Origin: Hemerocallis citrina
Lineage: Eukaryota; Streptophyta; Magnoliopsida; Asparagales; Asphodelaceae
DNA: 64,000 nucleotides
Direction: 5' to 3'
Assembly (NCBI GenBank): GCA_017893485.1
Contig: CM030359.1
Span: 26,929,750-26,993,749 of the forward strand
Below, one piece after another: positions 31,750-45,026 of the stretch. Both the position numbers and the translations under genes were made by a program. Position 1 is the first letter of the stretch. Each line of letters opens with the position of its first letter. The notes under the pieces are model-generated. The model ran no database searches. It was not told where the DNA came from and was given only the letters and a program-made list of their open reading frames with translations.

Positions 31750-32239
31750 TTCCTTACATCAATGAAATGGACGACCACTGACACGACAAACGACACGACA
31801 GATTTGGTGATAGAATTCAGTAGTTGAAACCTGCATAGGATAGGTAGGTGTTACCCTTTGAACCTTCCCTTTTGAAAATATATTTACTTTACTAACTAAT
31901 CAGTAGACGCGATGTCCTTGAACCTTTCTGTCATTTGTGTGAACAAAGACATATCTCACACAAGAATTTTCCTAACACAATTCAGTTCTCATTGTTATGT
32001 TCATTTTGGCCATGAACATACGTCTGGTTCTACAAGAGTTTAATATGAATATTGCCCTACAATATTTCCTTAAAAGCAGCCCTTTTTATCTCTCATATAA
32101 GTGATTTCTTAGTTAAGAGTAATCCGCATTACTCTGTTTAGATTTCTGACGCATAAGAATCATTAAAAGCCTAGCTTAACCTCTAGCCTTACGGATATCA
32201 CTATTTAATCATAGGAATGGATATGGAGAAATCCCCACA

Positions 32240-32904
32240 GTGATCCAACATGGTCCTTACAATGTAGTTGTCCCTTTGAGCCTAGATCTTGAGATCTCCA
32301 GTCAGCTAGGTTGGGTGTCCATTGTATCGGCTTATTCTTTTATGGGCTTTAGTCACATTCTTCTCGATGATTTATCAACTAACTCTTTGTTTAACCATTT
32401 GGTTAGCGGATCCACAATGTTATCCTTTGACTTTACATAGTCCACAGAGATAATCTCAGTAGAGAGTAATTGTCTAATGGTATTATGTCTTCGATAAATA
32501 TGTCTAGATTTGCCATTATACATATTGCTGTGTGCTCTGCAAATTGCAGATTAACTATCTGAATGTATACAGATTGGAGACACAGACTTTGTCCACCTTG
32601 GAATATCCTCAAGGAAGTGGCATAACCATTCAGCATCTTCTCACATTTGTCCAGTGCGATAAATTCAGATTCCCTCGTGGATTTAGCAATCACTGTTTGT
32701 CGAAGATTTCCACGAAACAGTTGCACTACCCAGTGTAAGTACATAGCCACTGGTGAATTTTGAATTATCACTAGATATCCAGTTCGCATCACTGTATCCT
32801 TCAAGTATAGCCGGATATCTTGAATAATACAGCTTATAATTACGAGTAAAACGCAAGTACTTCAGTACTATTTTAATCGCTTGCCAATTTTCGGTTCCAG
32901 GATT
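32240..32904 (-). pseudogene. Copia reverse transcriptase C-terminus and RNase H remnant
   Basis: Pieces read [40 protein letters not shown] and SWKSS. The DANW motif is a hallmark of Copia RNase H. Downstream STRESEFIALDKC is the next conserved part (S-T-x-E-x-E). Frame changes split it, and the upstream part continues beyond the solo LTR at 36333. Confidence 0.8.
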
Positions 32905-32909
32905 ACTCG

Positions 32910-35900
32910 TGTCACGCCCCGCTTCCCAGAATACAGGAACACAGGTACGTAACTGAGGCCCAGCGAATGATGCAGATACATCATTCATAAGCTGTAAATT
33001 TAACTCAACAACAAGATAACAATTTCAACCACGAAAGCATATAAAATCACAACAGGATAACAAAGTACATGACATATTACATGAACATAACCAACAACTG
33101 GAAAAAAACATAGTTACGGGTCAAACACGCCCGGATTACAACAAAGATTACATGAATAAAACAAGAATTAAAATAACATGAAATTAAACAAGACTAGAAT
33201 CTCTGTTCAGCAACACCTTCAGGTAGTTCTCCATCTGGGCCTGCAAGTATATTATTACAAAGGAAAGAGACAAAGAAGTACCCGTTAATGCAAGTCACGG
33301 GCCGCAAGTGGACAAGCTAACGGGACAATAATAGAATGAAACAAAAGCAGGAAAGGACAGAGAATCAAGAATCATATGATAGAGCAAATACGACATGCAA
33401 CAGAATCAAGAACAAGACCTCATGAAATAAATAGCATGCATGTAAACAAGTAAATAATCCATAGTAACATGTAACATGTAAACGAGTAAGCAAGTAAACG
33501 TGTCATTATAAACGAGTAACATGTAGACAAGTAAACAAGTCATCATAACCATATAACATGTAAACGGATCATACAAGTGTACGTGTCAATGTCATGTCTT
33601 TTATTAACCTAACTAGGTAGCACTTCATGCGTCTCATACCACATGGTTGCTATCCATAATCAAGTGAACGTTTAGACTAGTGGTGGATTCTATAGGTCAC
33701 GTACTCAGGAAACATATCAAGTCAAGTCAAGTCAAGTATATCTTGTGTCAAGATACGTGCAATGTGGACATAGTGTAACGTAGCGTGAAACATAGAACAT
33801 AAAGTTTGCAAATTTACAATTTGCAACTTGCAAATTTGCGTCGGGAAACCACGAGCCCCCGTCTGAGTACGCTATTCTATATTTCCCACTATTAAATCTT
33901 TTCCCTTTATACCCCGGCTTGTTATATTTTTAATTACAATTAAACATGAACAATAACTACATGCAACAATAGGGACGGGTAACATGGCAAGGGTAACCTG
34001 ACAAGATCAAGTATCAAGACTTATACGAGGCAGGAAACATATTTCAGGGCTTATAAAACATGTGATGCAACTAATGACATGCATAACACTTAATCAAGAA
34101 TAAAATATATTATAACAACATGCAACCTAAGAATAAACAATTCATGCACAACATCCTATATAATTCTAAGAGTATATATGTGTGTATTAATTTTTGTGTT
34201 CGTGTCATGCATATGAGAACAAAGTATTCACGATCACATGTGAATACAGATCGACGGATTAGGTATGGAAACGGGTATCAATTCGACTTATGAATGCGAA
34301 TTGGAGTCAAAAATAATATACTTGCGGTATTTTTACAAGGGCTTGTACTAGAACAAATAAAATTGCACAAGAGACACTTGCCTGTTAGTCGAAGACGGCG
34401 ATATTGAACAAGAATAACGGGATCAGTATCCCGGGCAGCAGAACACGTGCGAGAAGTGTGGCAGCCACGCCAAGTCAGCAACTCCTAAAAGCAACTCAAA
34501 AGCAAACTCCAAAATATGAGTCAACTCCTTCACAATTTCCAAGACAGTAGATACCTCCAACAACTTCAAACACCAACACCAACTTTACTTCACAGTTACA
34601 CCCTGGATCAACCCAATCCCCAATATAACAGACCCCACCACGACTCCCAACAGTAACCCAACTTCTTTTCACAGTAACATACTGGACTAACTCAAAATAC
34701 CAACAAAATTAATCATGACCCTTCTCTCCAACCCATAAAAACCCACACACAGTAAATCAATAACTCCAATCTTTTCTTCTTCTTCACCTTCTTCAACACA
34801 CACACAGAAAGAGGGAGAGCACGGAAGAGAGATAGCGGGAGAATGAGGGCGGCGTCACAGCGAGGACCGGGGAGTTCTTTGATAATGGCGGAAGATGGTG
34901 AAGACAACGATGCTCTCGGCGAGGGGAAAGGTGCTGGCGGTGGGCTTGTGGCGGAAGGCTCGTGACTCTGGCGGTGGAACGAGTGCAGGCAGACGACTAG
35001 CGGCGACGGGGACAGACGGAAGAGAGGAGCGGCGGCTTCGGTGAGGAGTGAGCTCAGGGGGTTCTTCGGAGGATGTTGGAGGCGACGCTGGTGTGGGGAG
35101 AAGCTTGAGGTTGAAGACGACGGAGGTTGAGCTCTGACTCCGGTAATGGCGATGATCAGCGGGAGCGGTGGCGAGCGATTGGTCGACGAGGCGAGCGGAG
35201 GAAGACGATGCGAGGACCTCGAGAAGAGGCAATGGTGATGGAGGGGAAAGCGGGGGCTCTGTGGTGGAGTGTGATGGCGACGACTGGACGACGCTAGTTC
35301 GATGGAGGACGGTGGTGGACTCGATGAATCTGCAGCAGTTGGCGTGGTGGAGGGGTTGAGCGGGAGGCGCTCGAGGGGGTGAGAGACTGACGGGGTGGAC
35401 AAACGGGGAAGATGACGGGATTGGATGGGCGATTCGATTGGAGGAAGGCGACACTGCAACGACGAGAGTGGCGACGGGGAAGCTCGGGGTCGAGGCGGCG
35501 GAATGAGAGGAGGACGATGGAGAAGAGTTGGGTTCTGTTTGCTTTTGGGTTTTCGAAAAGAGAGGTGTGAGCGGGGTGAAGGAGGAGAAGTTATATGGGT
35601 TCTGTTCTTTGGTTTCTGTTTTTGTTTAGGAAATCAAAGGAGGGAGAAGAGATGAACGGGGAGGGAGATTTTTATAATGGAATAAAATAAAGTAACGGGT
35701 GGGAAGAGAGTGGGTTAGTTACTAGGAGTGTGGGGGAAAGTGCTGGTACGGCAATTGAGGAGTGGGGAGGAGTTGGAGTACGGGACAGAAAGTGGGAAGT
35801 GAATAATAAATTGTATACGGGAAGTGTAGAATAATAATCTGTACAAATATGGATACTGGATTTGGGCTTGGTTCTTGGGCTCAAAAATATTTAATTAAAA

Positions 35901-36327
35901 TAATTAGGACATTAGGCTAAAATATTTTGGGCTCAAATAAATTTTAATTAAAATCAAATACGAAATTGGGCTTCAATAATTGGGCTTATAAAAAAATAAA
36001 ATAACAATTTGGGTATTGGGCTAAACAATTGGGCTTAGATTAATTAAATAGAATCAAATACGAATTTGGGCTTTAGAATAAACAGAATAATAAAATCAAA
36101 GTATAACTTGGGCTCACATTAATAATTAATAAAATCAATGATGTAAACTTGGGCTCATATTAATAATTAATAAAACCAAAATACAACTTGGGTTTATAAT
36201 AAAGAATTGGGTCCTAAAAATAGTTTAAACAATAAAATCAATTAAGGGGAAATAGTTATAAAATACTGAGAATTTAAATTTAAAAAAAATACTTTTAAAA
36301 TACGTATTAATGAAAATAGGGGTTACA
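32910..36327 (-). mobile_element. Tekay-type solo LTR (copy 2)
   Basis: Minus-oriented LTR of 3418 bp with ends TGTAACCCC and GGGCGTGACA, flanked by the exact duplication ACTCG (32905-32909 and 36328-36332). It is inserted in the Copia RT/RNase H region. There is a TATA-like ATTATAAAAATC at about 35670, and a C-rich, Ser/Pro-coding-like block lies downstream of it (34713-35459). No internal region is left, so it is the product of LTR-LTR recombination. Confidence 0.88.
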
Positions 36328-36332
36328 ACTCG

Positions 36333-37180
36333 TATATCTACTTACTTTACTAATTGCATAGATTATGTCGGTATTGTACAACTCATCAAGTACATTAGTC
36401 TGCCTATGATTCTAGAGTATTCTACTTTACAGATACTCTCACATTTACTCTTGGATAAATGTAAGGTTAGGTATGTCGGAGTTCTGGCAATTCCAGAATT
36501 ATCTTTATCAAATTTCTCGAAAATATTGTTTATATAATGTGACTAGCTTAAAACAAGCTCGTCTGATGTTCTTGTGATTTTAATTCTCAATATAACTTCA
36601 GCTAGTCTCATGTCTTTCATGTCAAACCTTGAGTTCAACATGTTTTTAGTAGATTTAATCATCTTATCATTGCTTCCAATAATAAGTATGTCATCGACAT
36701 ACAAGCATATTATGACATATCCACTTTTAGTGTTTTTGACATATACACATTTATCACATTCATTGATCTTGAAACCATTTCTCATCATGACATTGTCAAA
36801 TTTCTCATACCATTGCTTTGTTGCTTGTTTTAAGTCATATAATGACTTCACCAGTTTACAAAATTTCTTTTCTTGTCCTGGAGCTAAAAAATCCTCAAGT
36901 TGCTCCAGATAGATTTTTTCATCTAAATCTCCATTAAGAAAAGCTGTTTTCACATTCATTTGATGTACTTCAAGATTGTGCGAGGCTGCTATTGCAAGTA
37001 CCATCCTAACAAAGTTTATTCTCATCACAAGAGATTATGTATCAAAGTAGTCCATACATCCTTTTCGTCTATAACCTCTGATTACAAGTTCTGCCTTGTA
37101 TTTATTAATTGATCCATCAGGTTTTATTTTCTCTTGAAAATCTACTTGGAACCTAAAGTTTACTATCTGGTGGAAGATCC
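36333..37180 (-). pseudogene. Copia reverse transcriptase
   Basis: Motifs in order: MNVKTAFLNGDLDEKIYLEQ, then KLVKSLYDLKQATKQWYEKF and the catalytic YVDDILIIGSND, all intact. The frame runs from about 37028 to 36543, with further RT sequence beyond it in other frames down to the solo LTR. RT copies the element RNA into DNA. There is no full open frame, so it is non-functional. Confidence 0.85.
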
Positions 37181-37201
37181 ACTAGTTTCCAAGTATGATT
37201 T

Positions 37202-37896
37202 TGCAAGATAGAATCACTTTCAATCTTAATGGCTTTTTTTCCATAGAGGACTATCACTCGATCTCACCGCTTCTTTGAAAGTTTGGGGTTTACCTTCAAG
37301 CATAAAAGTCAAGAAATCTGGACCAAAAGATTTTTCAGTTCTTGTTCTTTTACTATGTCTAGGTTCCTCCTCAATTTCTTCATCTTTATTTTCACTATCT
37401 TTACTGATAGTCTCATGTGTTCGTTTGGAAGAACTTGGTTCTTCCTTAGACTTACATGTAAATACATCTTCAATGAACGATGCATTTTTAGACTCCATTA
37501 TCGTGTTCTTTGGTATCTCAGAGATATCGGAATTGTACACCAAGAACCGATAAGCACTATTATTATGTGCATAGTAAATGAAAATGCAATCAACCGTTTT
37601 GGGTCTTATTTTCACTTTCTTAGATGGAGGTACTGCCATCTTGGCAAGACATCCCCAAGTAATTGTAGGATGACTTTCTTCCTTTCCATAATTCTTTTCT
37701 CTTCTTTCTTTTTGGGCACCTTATTCAAAAGATAGTTAGCTGAAAGAATAGATTCTTCTCACAAGTTTGATGGAAAACCAGAACTTATTAACATTGCATT
37801 CATTATTTTCTTCAAGGTACAATTCATTCACTCAGCAACACCGTTGAACTGAGAAGAATAAGGCATTGTGGTTTCATGTATGATCTCATGCTTAGC
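37202..37896 (-). pseudogene. Copia integrase C-terminal region
   Basis: It starts KHEIIHETTMPYSSQFNGVA at the solo LTR edge, then a region with LSANYLLNKVPKK. The frame 37226-37639 has the integrase tail (FIYYAHNNSAYRFLVYN). An acidic, Ser/Arg-rich linker leads into RT. Its N-terminal part is on the other side of the solo LTR. Confidence 0.75.
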
Positions 37897-37901
37897 AAAA
37901 G

Positions 37902-40900
37902 TGTAACCACTGTTTTCCTAAATACGTATTTTCTGAATATTTTCGTATTTTGATTTATTATAAATTCAGTATTATTTTAAATCGATTTATGCCTTCTATT
38001 AAAATCTTTTCGAACCGGAAATTGTATTTTCTTTGAATAGTAGTATATTCTAACTTTAATGTTTATTTTCTAAGTGATCGGCTATTTGTATCTTATTTTA
38101 TTACTATTTGGATTTTAATAAACTTGTTTATCGCAAATTTCATTTTGATATGTATATCAAAATTATTATTGTTGTTATTAATGTTGTTATATTTGATTGT
38201 TGAATTGAAAATCTATTTCTATTGTATTTAGCAGTATTTGAGTATTAACCTAATGTATACTATTTGATTCATTGTGCTATTGTACTACTATTTATTTATT
38301 TATTTATTTAATTTTTTGTTTCTAATAAAAAAACCCATTATTCAACCCAAAACTCATTACCCATTCTCCTACTGGATTATCTACCCAAATACCCAAAACC
38401 CTACTATATAAAACCTAACCTAATTTAACCTAATCCTATTTCCACTGTTGAGCCACCAGCCGCCTAAACCCTTTTCATCATCTCTCCCACTCATTTCTCT
38501 CCATACCCTGCTCCTCGTGCACCCACTCCCGACCACCTTCCTACCCTCCTGTGCCGCCCTCTGTCTACCGCGACCCCCTCAGCCGACTCTCCTCTCCGTT
38601 CTCCTCCCGATGCGTCAACAACAGCAGCGTCGATAGCGCCCCTCCGGTGCCCCTTTCCTACAGCAGCGACAGCATCGACACAGCGCGACCCTCTCAGCCT
38701 GTGTCTCCTCCCGGCATCGCGTCTGTACTCAGTGCCTCCCCCGCGCTGCCTCCCTTCGTCGATGGCCAACAACAGCAGTGACTACAGCTCCCAGCAGCAG
38801 CAACACCACAGTCACTACGCCCCTCTCCCCTTCCACTCCGACGCCAGCACCGTCGCTCACGCCATCTAGTCTCCGCCAGCCCTGACCGTCGTGCTAGCCC
38901 CCTCCCCTATTCTTGGGCGATCACCAATAGTGAGCTCTCTTGGAATTCTGGCCGTTTGATCAGATCGTTGATCATCGCGATCGTGATCACTTCTTGATCC
39001 GTTGATCTTGGCCGTTATCTTGATCTCGACCATCGGTTCTCTTTGATCATCGTGATGTTGATCATCATCTTGATCTTGATCATCATCTTGATCTTGATCT
39101 TGATCTTGGTATTCGATCTCAGCCGTCCGATCGACCGATCACACTTAATCTCGGCCCTTGATCGTCTCGTTCGTCTTCTACTTGGTGAGTTAAACATTTG
39201 ATCCACTTTTTGTTCTCATTCATCAACTTTCAATCATGGTATATTTACTCTTTTGATACTCTTCTAATTCTTATATGTTTATGTTCGATCTCGACCATTG
39301 GATTTGCTTGATCTTCATCTTGATCATCCTCTTGATCATCGAGATCCGTGCTTGTGTTCGTGGTTGCGAGCGTGATTGTGTGTTTGTGTTTGGTTCGTGA
39401 TCCATGTATTGAGTTCTCCGCCGGGATCCATCTCCGTTATTCCTCCGTCGGATTCGTCGTCTACATCCCAAGGCAAGTATCTCTTGTACATTTTATTTTC
39501 TAGTACAAGTTTTTCCTTGAAAATACTGCAAGTAGATTGTAAGTTGTGACTCCTCTTTGTTTATCATTGATGATCTCATGTTTCGCCTTATCTATCACAT
39601 GATCTAAGAGTCACAACCCTTCATTGATATAATTGTTCACAACTAGTAAAATTTTGATTCATTTCATACAGAAAGTGTTTTACTTGGTTTCTATTTCTGT
39701 CTTGCCTTGCTGTTTCGACCCCGATAAAACCAAAATCTGAACTTGAGTACATGAAATATAGCCCTAACTGTCTAGTTGCCAATAACATCCAGAATTTTCG
39801 AATTTTGAGTTACGGTCTAGGAGATATCGCAGTTTTACTGCTGCCGTGTCGGTAGTCGCAGATTCACAAAAACTGCTGCACCTATTTAGTTTACAATTAT
39901 TTTAACTATTGTACCAGTAAGTAAATGACTTGAAGTTTTTCATGCTGATACTGCAGACCCTAGAGAATATTTCCTAATTTTCTCAAAATTAATTAATGAT
40001 GTTTCAACCTTGTTTCATATGTATAAACTCAGTTAAAAAATTCTGGTTGAACACAAATGCTATATAGTTTTCTGTTTTGACTCATGTTACCACAACTTTT
40101 ATGTACCTTAATTATATGCATTGGAACCGGGCAGGAGTCTAGTTTCTAGAACTTCTGACGGATCTACATTTTCTATCTTGTAGCAACGGGAATAACAGTT
40201 TTGGTACAGCAACGTCATGCTGTCCAGATTTGGAATTCTCGTTGTTCTTGATACTTTGATTTGTTTTGACCCTCGAACATGTATCCTACCTAGCCTAGAC
40301 TTGTTCCATGTTCTTGATTATGTTTACTTGACTTGTTTCGCACACCTTCATGCTTACTTGATGATAATAATAAATAACAAGCCGGGGTTTAAGGAAAGAC
40401 CATAGTAGTGGACCATATAGATAAGTGTACTCGGAAGGGGGCCCGTGTTTCCCAGTACTTGGTTCATGAACTTGTTGCACCTTGATGTATTCATGAAGCC
40501 ATTACTTGGCTCATGAACTTTTTGTATTCATGAACCCACTGTGTAGTTCTTGAACTTGCTAGTGGATTCACGAACTTGCTTCGTGAACTTGTTACTTTAT
40601 TTTCGTATACATGAATCGTGCTTGCTTGATACTTGATGCCTGAGTACACCGCCCTATAAAATCTACCACTAGGCCTAAATAAAATTGCATTGACTGTAGC
40701 AACCATGTAATAAACGGATGACACATGAAGTGTTACCTAGATAGTAATAACTACAAGATTTGATACATAATACTTGAATATGATACATGCTTACTTGATA
40801 CTTGATTACATGTTGCATGAGACTTGATACTTGAGCATAATACTTGACACTTGCTACTTAATACTTGTACTTGACAACTTGACACTTGAGACTTGCTACT

Positions 40901-41164
40901 TGATGCTTGATACCATTACATGTTCACTAGCCACTTATTCTACTACTAGTATTTGTTACCCAACCTTGTCACTTGAGTCGTCCTTCTTACTAGCTAGTTT
41001 CTTGAATCTTACTACTTGTTGCATCCCTATTATATTATGTCATACATTTTTGATTTCAAATCTTGTGCCATATTCTTGCACTAGTTTTCATACCCTTGCT
41101 TTTACTATTTGCGGCCCTAACTTGCACTAAAGGCGTTTGTCTTGCTTTCTCTTTTTTTTCCTTT

Positions 41165-41197
<33 letters not shown>

Positions 41198-41556
41198 TTT
41201 GGAGACGATTTGTCTGCTGGAATTGGTGAGCAAACGTGAGCAAACGTTGTAGGCTTCGCTCGGGAAAACTGCTTTAATTATTTTCTTGTATTTGAGTTAT
41301 TTATAATTGTTGCTACTTGAAACTTGTAATGGGCTTATAGTCCGATCCAGACTTGAAAACTATTTGGGATATTATTATTTTGTTTCAATTATTTTCTGTT
41401 GATTAATAAATTATTCATACATGCGTGGTTGTGTACATTTTGCTATATTCTTGTTATGATGCTGAGTCGATCCTACAGCTCATGAATGATGAAAATCATT
41501 CACTAGGCTTTGTCACGCGCTTGTATTTCGTGTTTTTTGGGAAGTGGGGCGCGACA
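37902..41556 (+). mobile_element. Tekay-type solo LTR (copy 3)
   Basis: Plus-oriented LTR of 3655 bp, ends TGTAACCAC and GGGCGCGACA, with the exact target duplication AAAAG (37897-37901 and 41557-41561). It interrupts the Copia integrase between the DRGGEYDSPF segment and KHEIIH. It has a TATA box CTATATAAAACC (about 38403), a C-rich block after it, a GATCTT-rich tract at 39045-39110 and ACTTGATACTTG-type repeats at 40770-40920. There is no internal region. Confidence 0.9.
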
Positions 41557-41561
41557 AAAAG

Positions 41562-42129
41562 TTTTAGTAAATGGCGAATCATACTCTCCACCTCGGTCAC
41601 TTCTTAGTGCCTTAATTTTCTTGTTGAGATGAATCTCAACTTCGTTTTTAGAGAGAATAAATTTCTCTATCGCTTCGTCCTTAATTTTAAGCAAATACAT
41701 ATAACAATATTTTGGGCTATTATCAATAAATGTAATAAAATATTTATTACCATCTCTTGTTCATATCATTTTCAAATCACAAATACCAATGTGAATTAAA
41801 TCAAAAGGTTCAGTGTTTATTCCAACACTTTTAAACGATGATCTTGTTAGTTTTGCCTCAACACAAGTTTCACACTTATGTTTAGAATCAATTTAGAATG
41901 TTGGTATATGATTTAAGTTAATTAATCTACGCAAAGTATTATAATTAACATATCCTAGTCTACCATGCCATAAATTGGAAGACTCAAGCATATAAGTAGA
42001 AGAGCTAGCTTTATTGATATTCTTGATCATGGTCATTACATTGAGTTTAAACATTCCACGACTCATGTATCCTCTACCAACATACAATCCACTCTTTGAC
42101 AAAACAAATTTGTTTGAATCAAACACCAA
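41562..42129 (-). pseudogene. Copia integrase N-terminal region
   Basis: LWHGRLGYVNYNTLRRLINL is the GAG-pre-integrase/zinc-binding region. Further on KALRSDRGGEYDSPF is part of the catalytic core, with the DRGGEY motif. It is cut at the solo LTR, and several stops lie in between. Confidence 0.8.
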
Positions 42130-42139
42130 ACAAAATTAG

Positions 42140-42762
42140 TGATTATTAAGCAACTAACCAGATACCAGGTTCTTACGGATTTTAGGAACATATGCAACAT
42201 TGTTTAGAGTCAGTTCCATCCCAGAAGTCATCTTCAAGATCATCTTGCCTTGATCCTTGAATTCTGATGTGGCCGAGTTCCCCATAAACATCTTCTCCCC
42301 ATTCTCTAATGGTTTGAAAGTAGAGAACATAATTATGTTGGAGCACACGTGTCGAGTACCTCAAGTGTCAATCCACCATACCTTGGGGTTTGAACCCATC
42401 ATATTCACCTCCGAGACCAAAACTAAGAGGTTAATATCAGAAATATCTTGAGCAATGCCTTCAACAATATTTGCTTCTTTGTTCCTGTTCTTCTTGAGTA
42501 GTCTGCAATCAGTAGACTTGTGACCTAGTTTGCCACAGTTGAAGCACTTGCCCTGAAACTTCAGCTTCTTGGAGATTCCTCCCTTATGCCCTAACTTAGA
42601 CCCCTTGTTGTTGTATTTTTTGGAACGTTGACTATATTCCACCACATTAGCCTTGTCCACATGACTGATGGCTACGATTTTTTCGGAACCTCTATTGTCT
42701 TCTTCAGTACGAAGCCTGACAATGAGATCCTCAATGCCCATTTCCTTTCGCTTATATTTCAA
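42140..42762 (-). pseudogene. Copia gag zinc knuckle and protease
   Basis: The CCHC knuckle CFNCGKLGHKSTDC lies at about 42510-42555. The protease follows, with WWIDT just before a TGA at 42358-42360 and then GTRHVCSN. The stop takes the place of the Gly in the catalytic Asp-Thr-Gly. Downstream parts GNSATSEFKDQGKMILKM and VPKIRKNLVSG are the rest of the Copia protease. Confidence 0.8.
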
Positions 42763-42779
42763 GTAATTTTTGAAGTCTT

Positions 42780-43400
42780 TCCAACCTTATGGCTATTTTT
42801 TAATAATACAAGCAACTTGAAATCTTTCACTTAGGTTCATACCTTCATGCAAGATCAGTTGAATTTCTTGAACCTGGCTGATCACCATTTTGGAATCCAC
42901 CATTTTATAGTATAGGAAGCGGTCCACAATGAATTTCTTGGTGTCGTCATCCTCAAATTAATATTTATGATTTAGAGATTCCTAAAGTTCTTCAGCTGTT
43001 ATTTTATCAATATAAATATTGTACAAAGAATCGGCTAATCCGTTCATTATGTAGTTCCTACATGAGTAATCAGCATGTTTCCAAGCATCCACAGCAGCGA
43101 TGACTTGGTTATCTTGCTTATATTCTTTAAGATTTGGAGCTTCTTCGTTCAAGAATCTTGCGAGATTCAAGGTGGCCAAGTAGAACCTCATTTTTTTGTT
43201 GCAGTCAAGTAGAAGATTATTTTCTGTAGCCACCTCTTGAAATTATTCTCATTGAAATTCTCAGATTTCTTCCCATGGGAGACAGAGACAAGTACAGCGG
43301 TTGGCATTGGCACTCATGCCACAGCAATAGACGGTATTTGTGCCGCATCAGCAACAACAGCATTCTCCGATGCATTTGTCATTTTTAATCTGAAAATACA
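42780..43400 (-). pseudogene. Copia gag N-terminal and middle region
   Basis: The ATG at about 43382 opens MTNASENAVVADAAQ. Later, in another frame, KKMRFYLATLNLARFLNEEA is the conserved gag start, then AWKHADYSCRNYIMNGLADS. Frameshifts lie between these blocks. Confidence 0.75.
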
Positions 43401-43489
43401 CAACACAAGTGTAATTTTTCAAAATGCAAAATAATAAAAAGAAGTGCCTCAAAATCAGAAAGGAAGAAAATCAAATTTTGTTTTAAGTT

Positions 43490-44527
43490 TGTACAAAATT
43501 TGTTTAAAAATTAAAACCAACTTTGAGAAATTTATTCTCTTTGTTAAAACTTTGGTTACAAAATGTTTGCAATAAAACGAAGTTTGGTCTTAGAGGCACA
43601 AAATCAGAGAAGAAGGAAAAGAAGAAAAACAAACAAATTAAAAGGAAAATGAAAATTACAAAATTACAAAGGTAAACCAGTTTGTGTTGAGGCTTGTGTA
43701 TCACACAATCTCCTTAAAACAGATTCGCCTCGTCCGGGTGCTGGAATTTGCAGAGGCATCCGACTCCCAGGATGCAACGACAGTAGAGTGTTGACGTAGA
43801 CACTACGTCACACTCTCGAACTGAACAGTGTTTGAATTCTACCACCGAACGATCAACCTAGGCGAACAGAACAGAGCAGAGAAGAGGTGGAGAAAAGAGT
43901 TTCTGGTGTGTTACAAGATGCCTCTATTTATAGGGCCAGGGTGAAGAATGTAGCAACAGACATCTCCTGTACAGCCAAAAAAAAGCTTGAATGCACCATT
44001 GTAACGGCCGAAAAAATTGTTTTTGCAGTTCAAAATGTGAATAAATAACAGACTGTTTCTACATTTATTTCTCGGCCGTTACAGATCGGAACAATAAAAG
44101 TATAGCAAAAAAGTGGCTCTGCACGAGATGGGATCACGTCGACCCGGCATTCGTGTTCGTGGGATGTGCGGGCACACACAAGCCGCATGTAAACCGGTCC
44201 GAAATTTGCACCCCACCCCCCCAGCGCACGCGATAGAGTCTCTTGGCTTGCTATCTTACAATGCTGAGAAAGCGGTTATTATATATCCTCTTCTAATTCA
44301 TTTGATTTTTCTTATGTGAGACTAAAATCTCTCAACTCATTTTTCAGAAATCAACTACCTCACTTTGGGAGACAATTTCTCATTCACCCGATAACCATTT
44401 TGAGCAAATAAATATATGATTTTGATCTACTCAAGAAGAACACAGATCCATCAAGATCTCTCAATAATTCATAGAGGATGCTCAGAACTAGTTCGTAAAT
44501 GGTGTATACAATACTCATTTTCTAACA
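43490..44527 (-). repeat. 5' LTR of the large Copia element
   Basis: It starts TGTTAGAAAATGAGTATTG (minus) and ends AAATTTTGTACA. The (CA)/(CG) region is short here. The usual TGGTATCAGAGC primer-binding site is not present just inside it. Confidence 0.85.
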
Positions 44528-44532
44528 ATAAG

Positions 44533-45021
44533 AAAGCTTGTTCTTCTGATCTGGCAATATTTTTTAATTAAACACATATCTCATTATATTAGGTTATCAA
44601 ACATTGTAACTCAAAATAAAAGAATATCTTCCCAAAATCGTTTTCATACAAAAGCCGTTTAAAATTACAGGTTTTGTTTTGTTTTGTTTTTAGTGCCAGT
44701 CAATTTTACAAAGAGCATTATGTAGTCAACATGTACTGTCTCTCTGTTCTGAATGCAAAATAAAAAAAATAAAAATAAAATGTAGTCAACATGTACTCTC
44801 TCTCTCTTCTGAATGCAAAAATAAAAAAGTGAAAAGTAAAAATAGCTATCATCAAAATAAAAAAATAAAAAATAAAAAATAAAAAATAAAAAATAAAAAT
44901 TTCTATCATCAATTAAAGGATTATTCTTCCAAAATGGCCAAAAGGTTCCTCAAATTATCAGTTATAGTTTATTGACTAAAAGTCACCATCTTATTGCTTA
45001 GGAGTGTGGATATCAATGCAA
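44533..45021. other. A/T-rich spacer with a short tandem duplication
   Basis: TGTAGTCAACATGTACTCTCTCT occurs twice (44730 and 44781), followed by runs of AAAAT. No gene is recognised. Confidence 0.45.
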
Positions 45022-45026
45022 CATAA

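Larger units (their letters stand above)
30635..44532 (-). mobile_element. Copia retrotransposon with two nested solo LTRs
   Basis: LTRs at 30640-31749 and 43490-44527 frame an internal region read on the minus strand, and the five-base target duplication ATAAG flanks both sides (30635-30639, 44528-44532). The order gag, protease, integrase, reverse transcriptase, RNase H is that of Copia/Ty1. Two Tekay-type solo LTRs cut it at 32910-36327 and 37902-41556, so its own sequence is about 6.8 kb. Stops and frameshifts occur in every domain, and the two LTRs differ visibly, so it is old and dead. Confidence 0.85.

Noticed and set aside
34713..35459. 248-residue reading frame as a real gene
   Set aside because: Same reason: a C-rich block of a solo LTR, with frames open on several strands.
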